Assembly (NCBI GenBank): GCA_018713755.1
Contig: DVOG01000139.1
Coordinates: 1 to 11,127, forward strand
DNA: 11,127 bases
Origin: Candidatus Spyradosoma merdigallinarum
GTDB taxonomy: Bacteria; Verrucomicrobiota; Verrucomicrobiia; Opitutales; UBA953
Direction: 5' to 3'
Shown here: piece after piece, positions 6,462 through 11,127 of the stretch
Position numbering within the stretch: the first letter of the stretch is position 1
How the letters are laid out: every line of letters starts with the position of its first letter
Notes under the pieces: model-generated
What the model saw: only the letters and a program-made list of their open reading frames with translations
What the model was told of the DNA's origin: nothing
The model's database searches: none
Position numbers and translations under genes: made by a program

Positions 6462-8567
6462 ATGTTCGATTTCAGCGAAAGTTTCGAGGCGGGCGTTCCC
6501 GTCGGCGGCGAAGAGACGGTCGCGCTCGCGGAACGGATTTTTTCCGGCGCGGACGCCTGGCTGAAAACGCGCCTGGGCATGGAGGCGCGCCCGCAGCAGA
6601 CGAACATGGCGCTTGCCGCGGCGCGCGCGTTCGCCGACGCTTCCGCCCTGCTCTTCGAAGCGGGAACGGGCGTCGGGAAAAGCCTCGCCTACCTGATTCC
6701 CGGCCTGATTTTCGCGAAGCTCTCCGGAAAAAAATTCGTCGTTTCCACGCTGACGATTCCGCTGCAGGAGCAAATCCTGAAGAAAGACCTCGCGCTTTGC
6801 CGGAAGCTTTTCGAGCGCGTTCCCGCGCTGGAAAGATTCGGCGGCTTCAAAGTCGCGCTGATGCTGGGCAAGCACAACTATCTCTGCGGGACGCGCCTGG
6901 CGCAGGCGCTGCGGCGGCACGAGGGCATCTTCGACGGGAGCGACGGCTCGGACTCGGCGCGGGAGCTGCGGCTCATCCGCGACTGGGCGGCGCAGCCCGG
7001 CTGCACGGGGCTGCGGGAACACCTGCCGCAGCGCGTCAGCGACGAAGTTTGGGAAAGCGTGAACGCGGATTCTTCCGCGTGTTCCCGCAGACACTGCTTT
7101 CCCGACACCTGCTTCTACCAGCGTGCGCGCGCCGCGATCGGCGAGGCGGACATCGTCGTCGTCAACCACCACCTGCTGTTCTCGCTCGTCGGCGCGGGAG
7201 CGGCGCCGCAGGGCGACGAAACGGGGATTCTCTACCCGAACGATTTCGCGGTCATCGACGAAGCGCACAGCGTTCCCGACGTCGCGACGAGCTACTTCGG
7301 CACGGAAATTTCCTCCGCCGGCGTGCAGCGGCTGCTCGCGCGCGTCGCGTCGGCGTTCAAGAAAGGCGGCGTGCTCGCGCCGTTTCAAAGCGCGGAAAAC
7401 CGGACGCTCGTCGCGAACGCGCGCGTGGCGGCGGAGGATTTTTTCTCGGATCTGCGCTTCCGTTTTCTCGAAAAAAGCTCCACGTTCCGCTTCCGGGAAC
7501 GCGACTGGGCGCAGAACGTCTGCGAAATGCCGCTGGGCAGACTCGAGACGAAGCTCAAGCAGATCGCGCAGCTGGAATCGCGCCCGCAGCCGAAGGACGA
7601 AATCGGCGATTTCGCGAAACGCATCGAGGCGGCGCGGCTCGCCGTCCGCGAATGCCTCGAGCTGCGCGACGCGCCGGAAAAAGTTTACTGGGCGACGCTG
7701 AGCCGTTCCCGCGCGCGCACGGTGACGCTGTGCGGCAAGCCGATCGACGTCGCGCCGCAGCTCGCCGAAACGCTTTTTTCGCGGAAGACCGCCGTGGTGC
7801 TCTCGTCGGCGACGCTGACGGACGGCAAGTCGATGGCGCGTTTCCGGAAGAGCTGCGGCGCGGATCTCGGGGCGGGAACGGCGCTTTCGCTTCGGGAAAA
7901 TTCGCCCTTCGACTACGAGGCGAACATGGAAATTTTCATCGCGAAGAATCTGCCCGAACCCGACAGGCGCGACGGCTCGCTCGACACGGCGCGCATCGAG
8001 GAAATCTGCGCGCACTGCATCGGCGCGATGCTCGCCGGCGGCACGCTGATTCTGTGCACGAGCCACGAGATTTGCCGCGCGCTCGCCGCCGGGCTGCGGG
8101 AACGGCTGCGCGGGACGAGGCGCGAAATCCTCGTCCAAGGCGAAGAGCATTCGCGGCAGGAGCTCGTGCGCCGCTTCATCCGCGACGGGAACGCCGTCCT
8201 CGTCGGCACGAGCAGTTTTTGGACGGGCGTCGACGTTCCCGGCGCGGCGCTTTCGCAACTCGTCGTCACGCGCCTGCCGTTCGCCAACCCGAAGGAACCG
8301 CTCGTCGAGGCGCGCGGCGAATGGATCCGGGAAAACGGAGGCAGCCCGTTCTTCGAAATGTCGCTGCCCGACGCCGTGCTGCAGTTCCGCCAAGGCATCG
8401 GGCGGCTCATTCGGAAATCCGACGACCGCGGGAGGCTCGTGCTGCTCGATTCCCGCCTGCTCTCCAAGCCCTACGGGAAAAGATTTCTCGGCGCGCTCCC
8501 GCACGGCAATTGGCGCGTGTTTTCGCCGGAAAGCTTCCGCGAGGAGATTCCGCCCTTCCGCGGCTGA
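6462..8567 (+). CDS. dinG: DinG/YoaA-family (XPD-like) Fe-S DNA helicase
   Basis: The 701-residue protein is a superfamily 2 ATP-dependent 5'-3' helicase expected to unwind forked or structured DNA and R-loops during repair. Motifs in order are the Q-motif region RPQQ (43-46), Walker A EAGTGVGKS (66-74), four cysteines for the 4Fe-4S cluster (Cys142, 207, 212, 217), DEAH box VIDEAH (264-269), LSSATLTDG (447-455), GTSSFWTGVDVPG (582-594) and motif VI QGIGRLIR (644-651). It lacks the N-terminal exonuclease domain of Firmicutes DinG, so it is the enterobacterial DinG/YoaA architecture. The ATG at 6462 is preferred because the promoter -10 box overlaps the only upstream in-frame alternative (TTG at 6450). 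It is monocistronic, flanked by its own promoter and terminator. DinG versus YoaA cannot be separated from sequence alone. Confidence 0.92.
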   Translation: MFDFSESFEAGVPVGGEETVALAERIFSGADAWLKTRLGMEARPQQTNMALAAARAFADASALLFEAGTGVGKSLAYLIPGLIFAKLSGKKFVVSTLTIPLQEQILKKDLALCRKLFERVPALERFGGFKVALMLGKHNYLCGTRLAQALRRHEGIFDGSDGSDSARELRLIRDWAAQPGCTGLREHLPQRVSDEVWESVNADSSACSRRHCFPDTCFYQRARAAIGEADIVVVNHHLLFSLVGAGAAPQGDETGILYPNDFAVIDEAHSVPDVATSYFGTEISSAGVQRLLARVASAFKKGGVLAPFQSAENRTLVANARVAAEDFFSDLRFRFLEKSSTFRFRERDWAQNVCEMPLGRLETKLKQIAQLESRPQPKDEIGDFAKRIEAARLAVRECLELRDAPEKVYWATLSRSRARTVTLCGKPIDVAPQLAETLFSRKTAVVLSSATLTDGKSMARFRKSCGADLGAGTALSLRENSPFDYEANMEIFIAKNLPEPDRRDGSLDTARIEEICAHCIGAMLAGGTLILCTSHEICRALAAGLRERLRGTRREILVQGEEHSRQELVRRFIRDGNAVLVGTSSFWTGVDVPGAALSQLVVTRLPFANPKEPLVEARGEWIRENGGSPFFEMSLPDAVLQFRQGIGRLIRKSDDRGRLVLLDSRLLSKPYGKRFLGALPHGNWRVFSPESFREEIPPFRG

Positions 8568-8602
8568 GCGCGGCGCGCGTTCCCGCGGGCGATTTTTCCG
8601 TT

Positions 8603-8629
8603 CGTTCCCGCGCCGGGGGAACGTTTTTT
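8603..8629 (+). terminator. Rho-independent terminator after dinG
   Basis: CGTTCCC (8603-8609) and GGGAACG (8617-8623) form a perfect 7-bp stem around a 7-base GC-rich loop, followed directly by six T (8624-8629). It lies 36 bases after the dinG stop codon. Both arms are copies of the iterated motif, and another copy (8578-8584) precedes it. Confidence 0.8.
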
Positions 8630-8642
8630 CTTCTTTTGCAAA

Positions 8643-8671
8643 TGGACAAGACGGCGGAATCGTGGTTTCAT
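8643..8671 (+). promoter_or_regulatory. Candidate alaR promoter
   Basis: TGGACA (8643-8648) and TTTCAT (8666-8671) are 17 bases apart and match the consensus at five and four of six positions. The start codon follows ten bases after the -10 box, again predicting a leader of only a few bases, like dinG. The -10 match is modest, so this is tentative. Confidence 0.35.
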
Positions 8672-8681
8672 TGCGGGAACG

Positions 8682-9161
8682 ATGAACAAGGTTCTCAAAC
8701 TCATTCTTGAAGGCGAACAGCTCTCGACGGAGCAAATGGCGCGCATTCTCGACGCGGCTCCCGAAGAAGTCGAAGCGCAGCTCGAGCTGCTTAAAAAGGA
8801 ACAGATCCTGCTCGGCTGGCGTCCCGTGCTGAACCCGTCCTTCGACGCGGAAACGCGCGTGCGCGCCGTCATCGAGCTGAAAGTCTCGCCGGACGTCAGC
8901 GGCGGCTTCGACCGCATCGCCGAGCGCGTGAGCCAATTCGACCAGGTGGAAAGCTGCTACCTGATGTCGGGCTCCTACGATCTGCTCGTCATCGTCAACG
9001 CGGACAATCTCTACAAGGTCGCGAACTTCGTCCACAACCGCCTCGCGCGCATCGGCGGCGTGCTTTCGACGGCGACGCACTTCATGCTGCGCGCCTACAA
9101 GGAATCCGGCTTCGCCGTCGCCGCGCCGGAAAAGCCGGAGCGCCCGGCGGTCTCGCAATAA
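8682..9161 (+). CDS. alaR: Lrp/AsnC-family transcriptional regulator, AlaR (YugG)-like
   Basis: The 159-residue protein has an N-terminal helix-turn-helix region (about 1-50, STEQMARILDAAPEEVEAQL) and a RAM ligand-binding domain (about 60-140) with the typical YLMSGSYDLLVIV (93-105) and VLSTATHFMLRAYK (127-140). Lrp-family proteins act as cytosolic octamers or dimers that bind DNA and sense amino acids. The RAM domain resembles B. subtilis YugG (AlaR), which lies beside the alanine transaminase gene yugH (alaT); here too the next gene is a YugH-like aminotransferase 68 bases downstream with no terminator between, which supports an operon controlled by this regulator and an amino-acid ligand such as alanine. 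The last 15 residues are a Pro/Ala-rich tail. A motif copy CGGGAACG abuts the ATG, and no true Shine-Dalgarno sequence is present. The gene itself contains no copy of the motif. Confidence 0.85.
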   Translation: MNKVLKLILEGEQLSTEQMARILDAAPEEVEAQLELLKKEQILLGWRPVLNPSFDAETRVRAVIELKVSPDVSGGFDRIAERVSQFDQVESCYLMSGSYDLLVIVNADNLYKVANFVHNRLARIGGVLSTATHFMLRAYKESGFAVAAPEKPERPAVSQ

Positions 9162-9229
9162 GGCGCGCCGCGTTCCCGCGGAAAAGAAAAATTCCACGGA
9201 TCAAAAAAAAATTTTCCATTCCAAAAAAC
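9162..9229 (+). other. AT-rich spacer between alaR and alaT
   Basis: After one motif copy (9171-9177), the 50 bases before alaT are unusually AT-rich for this window. They hold a nine-base A run (9203-9211) and GGAAAA / ATTCC / TTTTCC / ATTCC elements in partly inverted order. Curved A-tract DNA of this kind suits an Lrp-family binding site, but no defined operator can be read. There is no terminator hairpin, so co-transcription is possible. Confidence 0.3.
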
Positions 9230-10393
9230 ATGAGAGATTTTCTCGCTTCCCACGTCCGCACGATGCCGAAATCCGGCATCCGCGACTTTTTCGCCATCGT
9301 CTCGCAGCTCAAGGACGCGGTCTCGCTCGGCATCGGCGAGCCTGACTTCGTCACGCCCTTCCACATCCGCGACGCCGCGATTTCCGCGCTCGAGCGCGGG
9401 CACACGAGCTACACGGACAACCGCGGCCTCATCGCGCTGCGCAAAGAAATTTCCAAATACGTCGCCGCGAACTACGGGCAGGAATACGATCCGGAAACGG
9501 AAATCATCACGACGGTCGGCGTCTCCGAAGCGCTCGACTCCGTGCTGCGCGCGATTCTCAACCCGGGCGACAAAGTCATTTACCACGAACCCTGCTACGT
9601 TTCCTACTGCCCCTCGATCAAGCTCTGCCACGCGGAGGCGATCGCCGTGGAAACCAAGGCGGAAGACGATTTCGCCATCACGATCGAAGCGCTGCGCGCC
9701 GCGTGGCAGCCCGGCGTCAAGGCGCTGCTGATCAACTTCCCGACGAATCCCACCGGCGGGACCGCCTCGCGGGAACTGCTCGAGGAAATCGCGAAATTCG
9801 CCGTCGAAAAGGACATGCTCGTCATTTCCGACGAAATTTATTCCGAGCTGACTTTCGACGGGAACCACACCTCGATCATCTCGATGCCGGGCATGCGGGA
9901 ACGCACGGTCTTCCTGCACGGCTTTTCCAAGGCCTACGCGATGACGGGCTTCCGCGTCGGCTACGCCTGCGGTCCCGCGGAAATCATCGACGGGCTGCTG
10001 AAAATCCACCAGTACGGCATTCTCTGCGCGCCCATCGTCTCGCAGGAAGCCGCGATCGAAGCGTTGCGCAACGGCCGCGGGGCGATGCTCGAAATGCGCG
10101 AAAAATACCGGGAACGCCGCGACTTCATCGTGCGCCGCTTCAACGAGCTCGGGCTGAAATGCCGCTCGCCGCGGGGATCGTTCTACGCGTTCCCGGACAT
10201 CACGTCGACGGGCATGTCGTCGATGGATTTCGCCAAGGGTCTGCTCGAGGCCGAGCGCGTCGCGATGGTGCCGGGAACGGCGTTCGGGAAATGCGGCGAA
10301 GGTTTCTGCCGCGCGAGCTTCTCCACGTCCTACGCGAACATCGACGAAGCCTGCACGCGCATCGAACGCTATCTCAAGACGCTGAAAAAATAA
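9230..10393 (+). CDS. alaT: Class I PLP-dependent aminotransferase, AlaT (YugH)-like, probable alanine transaminase
   Basis: The 387-residue fold-type I aminotransferase shows GIGEPDF (34-40), the family NPTG (173-176), SDEIYSEL (200-207) with Asp201 and Tyr204 contacting the cofactor, the PLP-binding Lys234 in HGFSKAYAMTGFRVGY (230-245), and Arg361 in CRASFS, which should bind the substrate carboxylate. The opening RTMPKSGIRDFF and GEPDFVTPFHIR match the Bacillus YugH/PatA branch. With the AlaR-like regulator immediately upstream, the likely reaction is glutamate plus pyruvate to 2-oxoglutarate plus alanine, in the cytosol. Aspartate or aromatic substrates are possible, since this family is promiscuous. 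The ATG at 9230 is the start of family similarity; it is preceded by an A-rich stretch without a Shine-Dalgarno sequence. Four copies of the iterated motif lie in its last 500 bases and none earlier. Confidence 0.9.
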   Translation: MRDFLASHVRTMPKSGIRDFFAIVSQLKDAVSLGIGEPDFVTPFHIRDAAISALERGHTSYTDNRGLIALRKEISKYVAANYGQEYDPETEIITTVGVSEALDSVLRAILNPGDKVIYHEPCYVSYCPSIKLCHAEAIAVETKAEDDFAITIEALRAAWQPGVKALLINFPTNPTGGTASRELLEEIAKFAVEKDMLVISDEIYSELTFDGNHTSIISMPGMRERTVFLHGFSKAYAMTGFRVGYACGPAEIIDGLLKIHQYGILCAPIVSQEAAIEALRNGRGAMLEMREKYRERRDFIVRRFNELGLKCRSPRGSFYAFPDITSTGMSSMDFAKGLLEAERVAMVPGTAFGKCGEGFCRASFSTSYANIDEACTRIERYLKTLKK

Positions 10394-10413
10394 CGGCGCG
10401 CGCGACGGCGACG

Positions 10414-10459
10414 AAAAAAAGGCGTTCCCGCGGGAAATCCGCACGGGAACGCCTTTTCG
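10414..10459. terminator. Bidirectional terminator between alaT and the PEP-CTERM gene
   Basis: AAAAGGCGTTCCCG (10417-10430) and CGGGAACGCCTTTT (10444-10457) form a perfect 14-bp stem with a 13-base loop. On the plus strand it is followed by a broken T tract, and on the minus strand by seven T, so it can end both convergent transcripts. Both arms carry an exact copy of the iterated motif. Confidence 0.93.
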
Positions 10460-10482
10460 TTTTCGCGGCGAAGGACGCGCGC

Positions 10483-11127
10483 TCACGCCGCGCGTTTTCC
10501 GCGGCGGCGGCGCGCCGCGGCGAGCGCCAGCGCGAACGTTCCCGCGAGCAGACCGAACGCCGACGGCTCGGGAATCGTCATCGTCAGCACGAGGTCCGAA
10601 CCAATGTATTCCCAGCTCTGGATCCAGCCGCTCCAATCCTCGCCGTCGGCGATGCCGAAGCTGCTTTCGGGGATGTCTTCGGAAGCAAGCGTCGCGACCA
10701 CGGACCGCGTTTCCGAAGCGTTCCACGAGAGCTTCGTTCCGCTGAGCACCTTCAGCGTGAACGTTTCACCCGCCGTTCCGGAGTCTTTCCCGAAGGAGCC
10801 CAGATCGACCAGGATTTTCCCGCCTTGCGCGATCTTGATTCCGCCGGAGGCCGTAAGAGCGGACGAACGCACTTCCAGCGCTCCTCCCGCGCCGATCGAG
10901 ACCGAGCTTTTTCCCAGCGCGTTCGCCGCGCTCGTCGCGACGGTTCCGCCCGAAATCAGGAGAGAGCTTTTGGATACCATTACCATCGGCGATCCCGAAA
11001 CGAGCAGCGTTCCCGCTCCCGCCTTTTCAAGGGAACCGGTCAGCGAAAAATCCGTCACGGAAAAAGTCTTCCCCGCCGAGACGTCGACGTACCCGCTCCC
11101 GGAAAGCGTATACAGCCTGTCTCTTAT
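10483..11127 (-). CDS. C-terminal part of an autotransporter-repeat, PEP-CTERM-anchored surface protein
   Basis: The frame is open to the right edge and lacks its start, giving 214 visible residues; the last four codons overlap probable adapter sequence, so reliable coding begins near 11115. The N-terminal visible part has a PATR-type (autotransporter-associated beta-strand) repeat, LEKAGAGTLLVSG, followed by Gly/Ser/Thr/Val-rich beta-helix-like sequence (LLISGGTVATSAANALG, VSIGAGGALEVRSSAL). The C-terminus is a PEP-CTERM signal: IPEPSAFGLLAGTFALALAA and then RRRRGKR. Such tails are recognised by exosortase and direct the protein to the outer surface in Gram-negative bacteria, notably Verrucomicrobia, Planctomycetes and Lentisphaerae. 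No beta-barrel domain follows, so this is not a classical autotransporter. The ligand or role is unknown. It is convergent with alaT and shares its terminator. Confidence 0.85.
   Translation of the reverse strand: MRDRLYTLSGSGYVDVSAGKTFSVTDFSLTGSLEKAGAGTLLVSGSPMVMVSKSSLLISGGTVATSAANALGKSSVSIGAGGALEVRSSALTASGGIKIAQGGKILVDLGSFGKDSGTAGETFTLKVLSGTKLSWNASETRSVVATLASEDIPESSFGIADGEDWSGWIQSWEYIGSDLVLTMTIPEPSAFGLLAGTFALALAAARRRRGKRAA
11117..11127. other. Probable Nextera/Tn5 mosaic-end adapter remnant
   Basis: The window ends in CTGTCTCTTAT, which is exactly the first 11 bases of the Nextera adapter CTGTCTCTTATACACATCT. An 11-base match placed flush with the end of the sequence is most unlikely by chance. 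The window therefore probably ends at a contig end with untrimmed adapter, and these bases are not genomic. Confidence 0.88.

Larger units (their letters stand above)
269..11015. repeat. Dispersed highly iterated motif CGGGAACG / CGTTCCCG
   Basis: By hand count GGGAACG occurs about 25 times on the plus strand and its complement CGTTCCC about 27 times, 50 of the 52 preceded (motif sense) by C and about 31 by GC, so the core is CGGGAACG and the favoured form GCGGGAACG. At about 62% GC roughly two copies of the 7-mer would be expected. Plus-strand copies start for example at 270, 300, 786, 960, 2265, 4812, 6662, 8098 and 10445; minus-strand copies at 987, 1182, 2745, 4370, 6021, 7271, 8603, 9171, 10423 and 11008. 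About 13 further copies of CGGGAGCG occur. The motif lies in most genes and forms the stems of the terminators. Function unknown; resembles DNA uptake sequences. Confidence 0.9.

Noticed and set aside
8674..8681. The motif copy just before the alaR ATG as a Shine-Dalgarno sequence
   Set aside because: GGGAA is only a few bases from the ATG, too close for normal anti-SD pairing, and the same word occurs about 50 times elsewhere without any relation to starts.
9095..10726. A 543-residue minus-strand frame spanning alaT and part of the PEP-CTERM gene
   Set aside because: It overlaps an intact aminotransferase and the shared terminator, and its sequence is low-complexity arginine-rich.
269..11015. 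CRISPR array or tandem repeat as explanation of the recurring motif
   Set aside because: The copies are only 8-9 bases long, irregularly spaced, on both strands and inside genes, with no spacer-repeat order.
10483..11058. GTG at 11058 as the start of the PEP-CTERM protein
   Set aside because: The same frame continues open to the window edge with the same repeat-like beta-strand sequence and no signal peptide, so the gene is truncated, not short.
11117..11127. A genuine Tn5-type transposon end
   Set aside because: Only the 11 adapter-matching bases are present, flush with the sequence edge; untrimmed library adapter is the simpler explanation.

Overview
The window is GC-rich bacterial DNA with seven recognisable protein genes, one of them cut off by the right edge, plus a partial pilin-like gene cut off by the left edge. 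There are no rRNA or tRNA genes, insertion sequences or CRISPR arrays. The organism is probably a verrucomicrobial or related PVC-group bacterium, perhaps Opitutales-like. The grounds are a surface protein with autotransporter-type beta-strand repeats and a PEP-CTERM sorting tail, a prepilin-like N-terminus of a type common in that group, and start codons without Shine-Dalgarno sequences. This lineage call is inference from a few genes. The last 11 bases match the Nextera/Tn5 mosaic-end adapter, so the right edge is probably a contig end with untrimmed adapter.

Layout: (1) 1-201, minus strand, start of a pilin-like membrane protein. (2) 345-908, plus, efp (elongation factor P) with Asn at the functional loop tip. 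(3) 996-4739, minus, purL, a single-chain FGAM synthase, convergent with efp and separated by a strong bidirectional terminator. (4) 4894-6237, minus, gdhA, NADP-type glutamate dehydrogenase, upstream of purL with two terminator-like hairpins between them. (5) 6462-8567, plus, a DinG-family Fe-S helicase divergent from gdhA, with a good promoter giving a nearly leaderless mRNA. (6) 8682-9161 and 9230-10393, plus, an Lrp-family regulator and a class I aminotransferase that look like the AlaR-AlaT pair. (7) 10483-11127, minus, the 3' part of the PEP-CTERM surface-protein gene, convergent with alaT.

Several genes concern nitrogen: GdhA makes glutamate from ammonia, AlaT moves amino groups between glutamate and pyruvate, and PurL spends glutamine in purine synthesis. 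They are separate transcription units except probably alaR-alaT.

The most unusual signal is not a gene. The 8-mer CGGGAACG (or CGTTCCCG) occurs about 50 times in 11.1 kb by hand count, roughly equally on both strands, within genes in several reading frames and between genes. Head-to-head pairs of it, or of its one-base variant CGGGAGCG, form the stems of essentially every terminator in the window. This arrangement closely resembles the DNA uptake sequences of Neisseriaceae and Pasteurellaceae, and it is a candidate for an undescribed highly iterated motif system.
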